Assembly: GCA_033722135.1 (NCBI GenBank)
Contig: JAWVZO010000081.1
Span: forward strand, 1 to 10,696
Source of the DNA: QNFN01 sp033722135
GTDB taxonomy: Bacteria; Pseudomonadota; Gammaproteobacteria; QNFN01
DNA length: 10,696 nucleotides
Direction: 5' to 3'
In this document: positions 1-6,601 of the stretch, in pieces
Position numbering within the stretch: the first letter of the stretch is position 1
Layout: the number at the start of each line of letters is the position of its first letter
Translations under genes and position numbers: made by a program
Notes under the pieces: model-generated
Seen by the model: only the letters and a program-made list of their open reading frames with translations
Databases searched by the model: none
Told to the model about the DNA's origin: nothing

Positions 1-301
1 CGGGCGCCTCGCACGTGGTCATCATGAACAGTGCACGGCCGATGCCGCGATAGCTGGATTGCCTGACGAGGCGTCGGGCGTCTACGCGATGTGGGTCATG
101 AGGGCATCGCGACGCGCCGGGATCCGCGGCGAGTCGGTCGGCTCGAAGGCCCCGATGTGACGATGTCCCGATGCTCGAGGATGGACGGGTCGCTCATGCG
201 GTGAGCGATCGACCATAAGTCGCTTCGTCATGCGGGAACGGCAGGTTCGACTACCCGTGGAGCGAGGCCCGCGCCTTAGTGAGGATGTGCGAGGACGCCC
301 G
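1..301. other. Left-edge region without a supportable gene
   Basis: No complete gene is supported here. On the minus strand one frame is open from about position 193 to the window edge, and its last residues (…SSYRGIGRALFMMTTCEAP) look protein-like. Just before it, a minus-strand ATG at 197-195 overlaps a TGA at 196-194 of another frame, an ATGA arrangement typical of coupled genes, but both neighbouring frames are broken by stops within a few dozen codons. It may be decayed coding DNA or chance open frames. No terminator with a T-run is visible behind the TetR gene, which ends at 302. Confidence 0.3.
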
Positions 302-937
302 CTAGCTGTTGACGACGGACAGGTTGGGACTGGCGTCTGACTTTTCCGATGCCATGCCGCGCCACACCGCGACGACCGTCTCTTCATAGAGGTCGGGCAG
401 GTAGGCGTCCATGACGCCGTCCAGACGCAAATGGATCATGCGGATCGCGGGTCCGAAGATCGCGGAGCAGGCGATCCAGCTGTTGCAGCCGCGAATATCT
501 CCGCGGTCGATGCCTTGCTGCACGATAGCGCGCATCTTCCGGAAGGGTTCGGCGCAACAGATCGGCGGCTGATTGCTGATGAACTCGCCATGCTTCGCAT
601 GGAGTACGTAGGAAATGATGTTGGTTTTCGTTTCGGTGTATTCGAACAGCAATTCGATGATGCGATTGCAGCGGTCGACGGCGGTGTCGTATTCCTCGAG
701 CACGAGGTCGATCATTTCGTTCATCTCGTTGAGCAGATGATCGTACAGGGCCCTGGCGATGCCCTCCTTGCCGCCGAAATGGTTATAGATCGACCCGATA
801 CTGACCTTGGCTTTCTTTTGCACATCGTGTACGGAGACGTTATGAAAGCCCTGCGAGACGTACAGGTCCAGGGCCGCGGTGAGAATGCGGCAATCGATCG
901 ATTCGGGAGTCGGGGTTGATCGGGTCAAATAAGGCAT
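302..937 (-). CDS. TetR-family transcriptional regulator, likely of the formaldehyde operon
   Basis: This 211-residue protein has the normal length and layout of a TetR-family repressor. The N-terminal helix-turn-helix spans about residues 14-58: an AALDLYVSQGFHNVSV stretch, then a recognition segment VSIGSIYNHFGGKEGI around 45-60. The rest is an all-helical ligand and dimer domain with no family-specific signature. Six cysteines (16, 90, 127, 128, 151, 157), including an adjacent pair, are many for the family and could suit a thiol-reactive electrophile sensor; that is inference. The ATG at 937 is preceded by GAGGGA six bases upstream. The gene is divergent from frmA, and a perfect 14-bp palindrome lies in the shared promoter region, so it probably represses frmA and itself. 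Well-known formaldehyde repressors of other bacteria (FrmR) belong to the CsoR family, so this would be a different solution. The regulatory target is inferred from position only. Confidence 0.9.
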   Translation of the reverse strand: MPYLTRSTPTPESIDCRILTAALDLYVSQGFHNVSVHDVQKKAKVSIGSIYNHFGGKEGIARALYDHLLNEMNEMIDLVLEEYDTAVDRCNRIIELLFEYTETKTNIISYVLHAKHGEFISNQPPICCAEPFRKMRAIVQQGIDRGDIRGCNSWIACSAIFGPAIRMIHLRLDGVMDAYLPDLYEETVVAVWRGMASEKSDASPNLSVVNS

Positions 938-943
938 TTCAGT

Positions 944-949
944 TCCCTC
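944..949 (-). promoter_or_regulatory. Ribosome binding site of the TetR gene
   Basis: On the minus strand GAGGGA lies six bases before the ATG at 937-935, which supports that start over any later methionine. Confidence 0.6.
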
Positions 950-982
950 GAAATTTAGTGCCGTAATCTTGAGTCATATCCG

Positions 983-999
983 TTACCGAGATTTTACCG
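983..999. repeat. Two direct TTACCG repeats, 11 bp apart
   Basis: TTACCG occurs at 983-988 and again at 994-999, about one helical turn apart. The second copy overlaps the likely -10 box of the TetR promoter. They may be a second protein-binding site, or chance. Confidence 0.3.
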
Positions 1000-1019
1000 T
1001 GGATCGCGTTTGACAGCAA
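991..1019 (-). promoter_or_regulatory. Putative promoter of the TetR gene
   Basis: Read on the minus strand, TTGCTG (1019-1014) and TAAAAT (996-991) are separated by 17 bp. The -10 matches the sigma-70 consensus at five of six bases; the -35 matches only at TTG. The -35 overlaps the left edge of the 14-bp palindrome at 1018-1031, which would allow autorepression. The leader would be about 45 nt. Confidence 0.5.
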
Positions 1020-1038
1020 TGAATATTCATTCTATCGT
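1010..1038 (+). promoter_or_regulatory. Sigma-70 promoter of the frmA-fghA operon
   Basis: A perfect -35 TTGACA (1010-1015) is followed after exactly 17 bp by TATCGT (1033-1038), a four-of-six -10. Transcription would start near 1045, leaving an untranslated leader of about 127 nt before the frmA ATG. The spacer is almost filled by the palindrome at 1018-1031, so a bound repressor would block RNA polymerase. Confidence 0.65.
1018..1031. promoter_or_regulatory. 14-bp perfect palindrome, putative TetR-family operator
   Basis: AATGAATATTCATT is fully symmetric over 14 bp. It lies inside the 17-bp spacer of the frmA promoter and touches the -35 box of the opposing TetR promoter. TetR-family proteins bind such inverted repeats as dimers and commonly act from the intergenic region next to their own gene. 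That the adjacent TetR protein binds here is inferred from position. Confidence 0.65.
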
Positions 1039-1160
1039 CGGGCCCGGGGCAAGCAGCGGGTATCAGCCTGAGCGCCATCGGTCTGGTGGCGGACTCGGTC
1101 ACACGTTTCTGCGTGCTCATGTCTGATCGAGATGCGTAACGGATAAATAACGAAATACCC

Positions 1161-1166
1161 AGGAGG
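1161..1166 (+). promoter_or_regulatory. Strong ribosome binding site of frmA
   Basis: AGGAGG sits five bases before the ATG at 1172, a near-ideal Shine-Dalgarno sequence that fixes this start and suggests high expression once the operon is derepressed. Confidence 0.8.
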
Positions 1167-1171
1167 AGAGC

Positions 1172-2281
1172 ATGAAGGCAAGAGCAGCGGTCGCTTGGGA
1201 ACCCAAGAAACCCCTGGCAATCGAGATGATCGACGTCGAGGGACCCAGGGAAGGTGAGGTCCTGCTGAAGGTCGTCGCCACGGGTGTCTGCCATACCGAC
1301 GCGTTCACCTTGTCCGGTGAAGACCCTGAAGGCGCCTTTCCATGCGTCCTGGGCCACGAGGGTGGTTGCGAGGTGGTCGAGTGCGGCCCCGGCGTAAAGA
1401 ACCTTCAACCCGGGGATCATGTCATTCCGCTCTATATCCCAGAATGCGGTGAATGTGCTTTTTGCAAGTCGACCCAGACCAATCTGTGCCAGTCGATCGC
1501 GGAGACCGTCTGGTCGGGATACATGCCGGATCATACGCGCCGTTTTTCCCTGAATGGCAATCCGATCTATCACTACATGGGCTGTTCGACGTTCTCGGAA
1601 TACACGGTGGTTCCGGAGATCGCGCTGGCGAAAATCAACAAGGAGGCGCCGCTGGACAAGGTGTGCCTGCTCGGCTGCGGCATAACCACGGGCATCGGCG
1701 CGGTACTGAACACCGCGAAGGTGACACCGGGTTCCACGGTTGCGGTGTTCGGCCTGGGCGGGATCGGACTGTCCGTCGTCCAGGGGGCGGTCATGGCTGG
1801 AGCCGAGCGTATCATCGCCATCGACATTAACCCCGAGAAATTCAAATTCGCAAAACAACTCGGCGCGACGGATTTCGTGAATCCCGCGGAAGTTGAAGGG
1901 GCCTTCGTGGAATACATGCAGGATACCTACAACGGCGGCCCAGACTACTCATTCGAATGTATCGGTAATGTCCATGTGATGCGTGATGCGCTGGAATGCA
2001 CGCACATGGGGTGGGGTGTCGCCACGATCATCGGTGTCGCGGGGGCGGGACAGGAGATCTCCACCCGGCCTCTCAACCTGGTCGTGGGACGCACCTGGAA
2101 AGGAACCGCGTTCGGCGGCGTCAAGGGGCGCACCGAATTACCAGGCTATGTCGATCGTTACATGAATGGGCAGATCGAGCTGGACAGCATGGTGACCCAT
2201 ACCATGCCGCTCGAGGAGATCAATCGGGCCTTCGATCTGATGCACTCGGGCGAGAGCATCCGTTCCGTCATCATCTTCTAA
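1172..2281 (+). CDS. frmA: S-(hydroxymethyl)glutathione dehydrogenase / class III alcohol dehydrogenase
   Basis: This zinc-dependent medium-chain dehydrogenase oxidises S-hydroxymethylglutathione, formed from formaldehyde and glutathione, to S-formylglutathione with NAD+ in the cytoplasm. Its 369 residues match the family length. Catalytic zinc ligands are visible as C40, H62-E63 (GHEGG) and C169 (LLGCGITTG). The structural zinc site is C92, C95, C98 and C106. The Rossmann motif GLGGIG spans 194-199, and D218 at the end of the second strand (IAIDINPEK) points to NAD rather than NADP. R124, in the segment MPDHTRRF, is the expected glutathione-contacting arginine of class III enzymes. The gene is first in an operon with fghA 12 bp downstream and is probably under TetR control. 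The same enzyme family also reduces S-nitrosoglutathione, so a role in nitrosative stress is possible. Confidence 0.97.
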   Translation: MKARAAVAWEPKKPLAIEMIDVEGPREGEVLLKVVATGVCHTDAFTLSGEDPEGAFPCVLGHEGGCEVVECGPGVKNLQPGDHVIPLYIPECGECAFCKSTQTNLCQSIAETVWSGYMPDHTRRFSLNGNPIYHYMGCSTFSEYTVVPEIALAKINKEAPLDKVCLLGCGITTGIGAVLNTAKVTPGSTVAVFGLGGIGLSVVQGAVMAGAERIIAIDINPEKFKFAKQLGATDFVNPAEVEGAFVEYMQDTYNGGPDYSFECIGNVHVMRDALECTHMGWGVATIIGVAGAGQEISTRPLNLVVGRTWKGTAFGGVKGRTELPGYVDRYMNGQIELDSMVTHTMPLEEINRAFDLMHSGESIRSVIIF

Positions 2282-2293
2282 GGGTGAAGGTCC

Positions 2294-3130
2294 GTGGAGC
2301 TGGTTGAATCGATCAAGGAATTCGACGGTCATCTGAACCGCTACCGGCACGATTCCGACACCTGCAACTGCCAGATGACCTTCTCCGTCTACCTGCCGCC
2401 TGCAGCCGAGGAGCGGAAGGTGCCGGCCGTTTACTGGCTGTCCGGATTGACCTGCACCGACGATAACGTGCGCACCAAGGCGGGGGCCCAACGCTACGCT
2501 TCGGAACTCGGCATCGCGTTGATCATGCCGGACACCAGTCCCCGTGGCGAGGACGTCGCCGACGAGCCGGAACGTTACGATCTGGGCAAGGGGGCCGGCT
2601 TTTATGTCAATGCCACCGAGCCCCCCTGGGCGGCGCATTACCAGATGTACGACTACGTCACGAAGGAGTTGCCGGCGCTGGTGGAAAGGCACCTCCCCGT
2701 GGTGCCCGGTCTGAGATCGATCACGGGCCATTCGATGGGAGGGCACGGTGCGCTGATCTGTGCACTCAAGGAGCCGGGTGCCTATCGCTCGGTCTCCGCG
2801 TTTGCACCGATCAACCACCCCTCCCGTTGTCCCTGGGGGCAGGGGTGCTTTTCCGCTTACCTGGGTGATGACCGGGAGGCCTGGAAGGCGTATGACGCGA
2901 CCGAACTGATCCTCGCCGGTGCCACGCCTATACCGCTGCTGATCGACCACGGCACGGCCGATGAATTCCTGCAGGAGCAGCTGTACCCGGAGGACCTGAT
3001 CGCAGCGTGCAAGGAGATGGATTTCCCGGTCGACCTGCGCATGCAGGAAGGCTACGACCACAGCTACCATTTCATCGCCACGTTCATCGGCGAGCATTTG
3101 GCCTATCACGCGTCCAGGCTCGAACTGTAG
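2294..3130 (+). CDS. fghA: S-formylglutathione hydrolase
   Basis: This cytoplasmic serine esterase hydrolyses S-formylglutathione to formate and glutathione, the step after FrmA. The 278 residues form one alpha/beta-hydrolase domain of normal length. The nucleophile is S147 in GHSMGGHG; D223 (HGTADEFL) and H256 (GYDHSYHF) complete the triad. Family hallmarks are also present: YWLSGLTCTDDN at 47-58, MPDTSPRGED at 78-87, GAGFYVNAT at 100-108 and CPWGQ at 179-183. The start is a GTG at 2294, supported by AAGGG about nine bases upstream and by the family's usual N-terminus (about ten residues before the first strand). It follows frmA by 12 bp and is certainly co-transcribed. No promoter is visible between the two genes. 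Confidence 0.97.
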   Translation: MELVESIKEFDGHLNRYRHDSDTCNCQMTFSVYLPPAAEERKVPAVYWLSGLTCTDDNVRTKAGAQRYASELGIALIMPDTSPRGEDVADEPERYDLGKGAGFYVNATEPPWAAHYQMYDYVTKELPALVERHLPVVPGLRSITGHSMGGHGALICALKEPGAYRSVSAFAPINHPSRCPWGQGCFSAYLGDDREAWKAYDATELILAGATPIPLLIDHGTADEFLQEQLYPEDLIAACKEMDFPVDLRMQEGYDHSYHFIATFIGEHLAYHASRLEL

Positions 3131-3398
3131 GCGATGGCGCATGCGCCTGTCGGAAGTGGTTGCAGTGCACCCGTTCCTGTCAGGGACCGTCGAAGGCACC
3201 TGATTGCCTGGGCCGCGGGATTCACCACCGCGCCCAGCGCTATCCTGAATGGTTCTGATGGGTGGGTGAACAGCGCGGACCGTATTCGCCCGGGCAAGCA
3301 AGCGACGTCTACCGTAGCCGTGCCGTGCGGCACCCGCTGCGGGTCGACCAGGCATGGTCGAAGGATGGATCTGACGCCGCTGATCGTGCGGATGCGGT
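3131..3398. other. Convergent intergenic spacer without a gene
   Basis: The frmA-fghA operon and the minus-strand permease gene end facing each other across 268 bp. A perfect 12-bp palindrome, GGCGCATGCGCC (3136-3147), starts five bases after the fghA stop, but no T-run follows, so a classical terminator is not shown. Short frames crossing the spacer resemble no protein I recognise. Confidence 0.4.
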
Positions 3399-4787
3399 TC
3401 AGGTGACCAGGAACGCCAGCCACGCCGAGAGCACCAGCCCGGCGACCAGGGTGTAGGGCCCGTTCCAGATCAACCCGGCGCGATGGGCGCTGACCCCGCC
3501 GAACTTGCCGACCAGCATGTTCGTCGCGGTGAACGGCGAACTGGCGCCGGTCAGGGCCCACCCGGAGACCAGCGCGAGGACGACGAGATCGGGCGAGACG
3601 CCGAACTGCTCGGCGTGGGGCAGCAGCGGTCCGACGAGGGTCACCGAGAGGATCGGGTTCATGCCGAGCTGGCCGGCGACCGGCACGAACCAGAGCACGC
3701 CGATCAGCACCAGCGGCGAGAGTGCGCGGCCACCCAGCAGATCGCCGTGGACCAGCGGGGCAAGCAGGGAGGAGGCGAGGATGCCGATGTAGCCGGCACT
3801 CATCAGCAGCACCAACTCGGGGGCGTAGTCGGGCAGTTCGCGGCGCACGAAGGCGTCGATCCGGCCCCGGAAGCCCGGCGGTGCGGCTCCCGACGGGAAG
3901 GGCGAGATTTTCTGCCGCGCGATCCAGGCAAGGCTGATCAGCGGCACGACGAGCATGACCACGGCCACCGTCTTCAGGCCCGTGACCACCTGCAACGTGC
4001 CGACAAGCGTGATCAGCAGCACCAGCAGACCGAGCAGGGGCAACATGGATTTCCAGGCCCCGGGCGGTGACGGGGTACGGGGTGGCGGCACGACGTTGCG
4101 CGGCTTGAATACCGTGTCGAGGACCCAGCCCACGGCACCGAGCAGGAACGACGCGACCAGGCAGTAGGGCAGCGCGCCCTCCCAGCGGCTGCCGGGCACG
4201 ACCGCGAGCGACATCACCATCGCGAAGGTCAGCGGCCACCAGGTCAGGGTCGTGACGAAGCCGCGCTGGATCGCCAGCAGCATGCGTCGCGTGCGGATGC
4301 GGCGGATCAGCGGATCCGGCTCGGACTGCACGCTGCGCTCCACGAGGCTGCCGAACAGCGAGATCGACCCGTAGTTGAGCACCAGCGCGAAGAGGTGTCC
4401 GCCGAAGGTCAGCGCCAGGTAGCGCCGTCCGGGCGGCTGGTTGGCGAGGTAGAGGCCGCAGCGGACGATCGCCGCCGAACCGGCGGCAGCGTTGCGCAGC
4501 GTGGCCAGGGCGATGAAGAACCCGGCGATGAAGGCCGTGTTGCCGAGTGCCCGGATGACGGGTGTAGTCCAGTCGGGCAGGACGAGCCCGGCCCAGAGCG
4601 TCAGTCCGAGGGCGATGGCGACGAACGACCGGCGAGCCCAGCCGACCTGTGGCGTCAGCAGCACCAGGCTGACCACCGCCCCGACCATGGCCGCCTGGCG
4701 CAACGGCTCGCTGTGCGTCCACTCCGCGGCGATCTGGAGCACGGTCGTCAGCAGCAGCAGCAGGCCGGTGGTCTGGAGCACGGGCAC
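3399..4787 (-). CDS. Polytopic inner-membrane permease, ion-transporter-superfamily-like
   Basis: The 462-residue protein is dominated by about twelve or thirteen hydrophobic segments, beginning with LLLLLTTVLQIAA near the N-terminus. Near the C-terminus are two loops typical of re-entrant transporter segments: QLGMNPILSVTLVGPLLP and ALTGASSPFTATNMLVGKFG. Two half-domains with a short Ser/Thr/Asn-rich motif recall ion-transporter (arsenite/citrate/dicarboxylate) permeases, but I cannot assign a substrate or exact family. The only in-frame starts are GTGs at 4787 and 4781, without a Shine-Dalgarno sequence; upstream the frame closes at a TGA at 4853-4851. A strong ribosome site and ATG lie in another frame at 4851, which suggests a frameshift and a true protein of about 483 residues. 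It stands alone, convergent with fghA. Confidence 0.75.
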   Translation of the reverse strand: MPVLQTTGLLLLLTTVLQIAAEWTHSEPLRQAAMVGAVVSLVLLTPQVGWARRSFVAIALGLTLWAGLVLPDWTTPVIRALGNTAFIAGFFIALATLRNAAAGSAAIVRCGLYLANQPPGRRYLALTFGGHLFALVLNYGSISLFGSLVERSVQSEPDPLIRRIRTRRMLLAIQRGFVTTLTWWPLTFAMVMSLAVVPGSRWEGALPYCLVASFLLGAVGWVLDTVFKPRNVVPPPRTPSPPGAWKSMLPLLGLLVLLITLVGTLQVVTGLKTVAVVMLVVPLISLAWIARQKISPFPSGAAPPGFRGRIDAFVRRELPDYAPELVLLMSAGYIGILASSLLAPLVHGDLLGGRALSPLVLIGVLWFVPVAGQLGMNPILSVTLVGPLLPHAEQFGVSPDLVVLALVSGWALTGASSPFTATNMLVGKFGGVSAHRAGLIWNGPYTLVAGLVLSAWLAFLVT

Positions 4788-4862
4788 GGAACGGTGGCGA
4801 AAGGGGGCTCGATTGTCGCCGAACGGGCGCGTCCGGGGTAGTCGCGTGCATCACGGCTCCTT
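4788..4862 (-). other. Out-of-frame start and ribosome site of the permease gene
   Basis: On the minus strand AAGGAG (4862-4857) lies five bases before an ATG at 4851-4849, but its frame is shifted relative to the permease. Removing one base from the run of five C on the minus strand (4807-4803) joins them, giving MHATTPDAPVRRQSSPFRHR and then the hydrophobic permease start. The joined N-terminus is a short basic tail before the first membrane segment, as expected. The shift could be a sequencing error or a real, possibly reversible, inactivating mutation. Confidence 0.6.
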
Positions 4863-5174
4863 GTGGCGGTCACCGAGGGCCCGTGTTACTGGCCGCGGAC
4901 CGGACCGTGTTGCCTGAATGGTCTTGGACAGAAAGCAACGGCGGACCGCCCGGCGGATATTTGGACAGTCCAGTACCGTATGCCGGTATCGCGGATGGCG
5001 TCCTTCCTGGCGATCCCTGCACCGCGACTCGGCGGGAAGTGGGTTGCATGGCCGAATCGGCCGGTTCGGAACCGGGACGACGGGACTAAGTAGATATCCC
5101 GAGAGAAATGAGCGCGGCCGGAAATTACACTTGGCTAAGAGGGTTCCCCTCGCAGCGCAAGACAGGAGGTCGCC
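4852..5174. promoter_or_regulatory. Divergent intergenic region with several palindromes
   Basis: This spacer separates the permease (minus) from the secreted helical protein (plus) and must hold both promoters, although no clear sigma-70 pair is visible. It contains an 11-bp palindrome TGGACAGTCCA (4962-4972), an inverted repeat TACCG/CGGTA (4974-4978 and 4984-4988), two abutting palindromes (5050-5062 and 5061-5075), and a small GAGGG/CCCTC hairpin (5139-5151) just before the ribosome site of the next gene. TTGGACAG occurs twice, at 4924 and 4961. Confidence 0.5.
5163..5169 (+). promoter_or_regulatory. Ribosome binding site of the secreted helical protein
   Basis: AGGAGGT lies five bases before the ATG at 5175, close to the ideal anti-16S match, and fixes the start. 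Confidence 0.8.
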
Positions 5175-6080
5175 ATGCGCCCATCGAACGAGACCGTCGC
5201 CCCGCGGAGAGCGCCTAGCCGCGCCGCCCTGGCGCTGATCCTGTTGCTGGCCCCCGCAGTCACGCCGGCGGCGCACTACGACTTCGCCGCCCGGAACGCC
5301 ACCGTGACCGCACTCCTCGAATCCGGCGAGCGCCTCGATGTCTCGCAGCAGGGGCGCCGGGCCCTGGAACTGGTGCGCAAGGTGCAGGCCGAGGCCGTCG
5401 AGGCCTACGCGTCGGGCGCGACCGAGAAGGGCTACGAGCGGCTCGACCAGGCCTACGTCCTGATCCAGAGCGTGGTCCGCAATCTCGCCGTGAAGCCGGA
5501 AGTCAGCACGGAGGCGATCGTTCCCGCCCGTCTCACGGACGTCGATCCCGAACTGCGTGACGCACGGTTCGACGCGCTGTCCAACAGCGTGACCGCGCTG
5601 CGGGCCGCCTACCGCTCGATCCGCGAGGAAACCCGGGAGCCGGGCACCGACTTGGAGCCCGAGATCGACCGCCGGGTCCAGGTGGCCCACGCCGCGCGCG
5701 ACGCGGGGCGGCAGGCCGATGCCATGCGTGAGCTCAAGGGGGCGTACCTGCTGTTGCAGAGCGAGATCGTCCGCCTGCGTAGTGGGCAGACGCTGGTTCG
5801 CGAGCTGAAGTTCGTCTCCGATGCCGAGGAGTACGCCTACGAGGTCGATCGCCACGACAGCCACCTGCTTCTCGTCGATCTGCTGCTGTCGGGATCCGCC
5901 GGGGATTCGGGCGAGGCGGCCTCGATCCGCGCCTCCGTCGACGAGTCGATGCGCCTACATTGGATCGCGCACAAGCATGCCGCCGCGGGCGAGTACCGCA
6001 AGGCTATCGCCTGGCTCGAGCTGGCGAGCGACACGCTGATCACGCTGATCCGCAGCCACGGCCACGACATCCCGCGCTGA
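5175..6080 (+). CDS. Secreted all-helical protein with three internal repeats, function unknown
   Basis: I do not recognise a named family. The 301-residue product begins with a Sec signal: a basic region to R16, a hydrophobic core A17-A28 and likely cleavage near A32-A33, so it is probably periplasmic or exported. The mature part is Ala/Leu/Glu/Arg-rich and predicted helical. It can be read as three diverged units, about 37-104, 129-201 and 216-296. Each ends in a similar hairpin: EAYASGATEKGYERLDQAYVLIQ, then ARDAGRQADAMRELKGAYLLLQ, then KHAAAGEYRKAIAWLELAS (each given in part). The pattern of small residues and Gly at the turn recalls TPR-like helical pairs, which often bind partners. No catalytic motif or cysteine stands out. 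It is monocistronic as far as can be seen, with the cyclase gene starting 590 bp downstream in the same direction. Confidence 0.82.
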   Translation: MRPSNETVAPRRAPSRAALALILLLAPAVTPAAHYDFAARNATVTALLESGERLDVSQQGRRALELVRKVQAEAVEAYASGATEKGYERLDQAYVLIQSVVRNLAVKPEVSTEAIVPARLTDVDPELRDARFDALSNSVTALRAAYRSIREETREPGTDLEPEIDRRVQVAHAARDAGRQADAMRELKGAYLLLQSEIVRLRSGQTLVRELKFVSDAEEYAYEVDRHDSHLLLVDLLLSGSAGDSGEAASIRASVDESMRLHWIAHKHAAAGEYRKAIAWLELASDTLITLIRSHGHDIPR

Positions 6081-6470
6081 CCCCGGTACGTCGCGAGTCG
6101 ATCGATGCACCATCGCCGGCGATCGCGACGTCGCTCGCCGGGAGAGGCGTCAGGGCGGCGTTTCCGTGCTTCCATGACGCCCCGTTGAGGCAATCGCGCG
6201 GCACAGGACCGGGATAGCAGCCGGCACCCCGCAACCCGTCGCGTGTCATCAACGAACGCCCGCCGACCCCCTCCCGGGGCCGGGACGGGATCCGAGGATG
6301 TGCCGGAGAGCGCGATGGGCTGCTCCCGGGTGTCGCGCGGACTTTGCTTCCGGCGAAGCAACCGTACCGGGGATCGACCGCGTGAGAGCTCGGCAGCCCG
6401 GACCCTAGGCATTGTCACCTGATCCTCCCGCGCGAGAGCGCGGCCCCGGTATCGCACGGGCCCGTCTTTG
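6081..6470. other. GC-rich spacer without a recognisable gene
   Basis: No supported gene occurs between the secreted protein and the AT-rich control region. A stem of TTGCTTC (6344-6350) and GAAGCAA (6355-6361) with a CGGC loop is present, but no T-run follows on either strand. A minus-strand open frame covers part of the spacer but shows no recognisable protein and no convincing start context. Confidence 0.4.
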
Positions 6471-6507
6471 CCACGCATTTCGGCGTTGCGGAGAAGGAAA
6501 TGCGTGG
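6471..6507. repeat. 11-bp perfect inverted repeat with 15-nt loop
   Basis: CCACGCATTTC (6471-6481) is exactly complementary to GAAATGCGTGG (6497-6507). Allowing a one-base bulge extends the stem by two or three pairs. No T-run follows on either strand, so it is more likely a protein-binding site or an RNA structure than a terminator. It marks the boundary between the GC-rich spacer and the AT-rich control region before the cyclase gene. Confidence 0.65.
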
Positions 6508-6508
6508 G

Positions 6509-6529
6509 CACATTAATGTGTACAGTACA
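6509..6529. promoter_or_regulatory. Two overlapping palindromes at the start of the AT-rich region
   Basis: CACATTAATGTG (6509-6520) is a perfect 12-bp palindrome and TGTACAGTACA (6519-6529) a perfect 11-bp one, sharing two bases. Both lie about 150 bp before the cyclase start and are likely protein-binding sites. Confidence 0.5.
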
Positions 6530-6572
6530 AGTCAGTATAAGACCTTACATACCGCACTATGACGTGATATCA

Positions 6573-6601
6573 GGCAGTGTCATAGACTGTCTAGGTATAA
6601 T
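6573..6601 (+). promoter_or_regulatory. Putative cyclase promoter with perfect -10 box
   Basis: TATAAT (6596-6601) is a perfect sigma-70 -10 box in otherwise GC-rich DNA. At the usual 17-bp distance the -35 would be GGCAGT (6573-6578), a poor match, so an activator is likely needed. The palindrome TAGACTGTCTA (6583-6593) fills the spacer, as MerR-type operators do. Transcription would start near 6608, about 60 nt before the ATG. A TTGACA at 6603-6608 could serve a second promoter, but its -10 (TTAGAC at 17 bp) is weak. Confidence 0.5.

Noticed and set aside
1019..1126. 35-codon open frame in the frmA leader
   Set aside because: Its ATG lies inside the operator, upstream of the predicted transcription start, and has no ribosome site.
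2138..3355. 405-codon minus-strand open frame over fghA
   Set aside because: It lies antisense to a confidently assigned enzyme with all catalytic residues; the open frame is a by-product of GC-rich codon use.
3106..4854. 582-codon minus-strand open frame starting at the good ribosome site at 4854
   Set aside because: Only its first 15-20 codons are plausible. Beyond that it is Arg/Ala/Pro-rich shadow of the permease frame, without any domain; it is better explained by a one-base frameshift.
4961..4989. TTGGAC/CGGTAT as a promoter for the secreted protein
   Set aside because: Both boxes match poorly and the leader would be nearly 180 nt; not better than chance.
6344..6361. TTGCTTC/GAAGCAA hairpin as a terminator
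   Set aside because: No T-run on either strand and more than 260 bp after the nearest stop codon.
5837..6511. 224-codon minus-strand open frame reaching into the 6081-6470 spacer
   Set aside because: Arg/Ser-rich with no recognisable motif, half of it antisense to the secreted protein, and its start falls inside the 6471-6507 inverted repeat.
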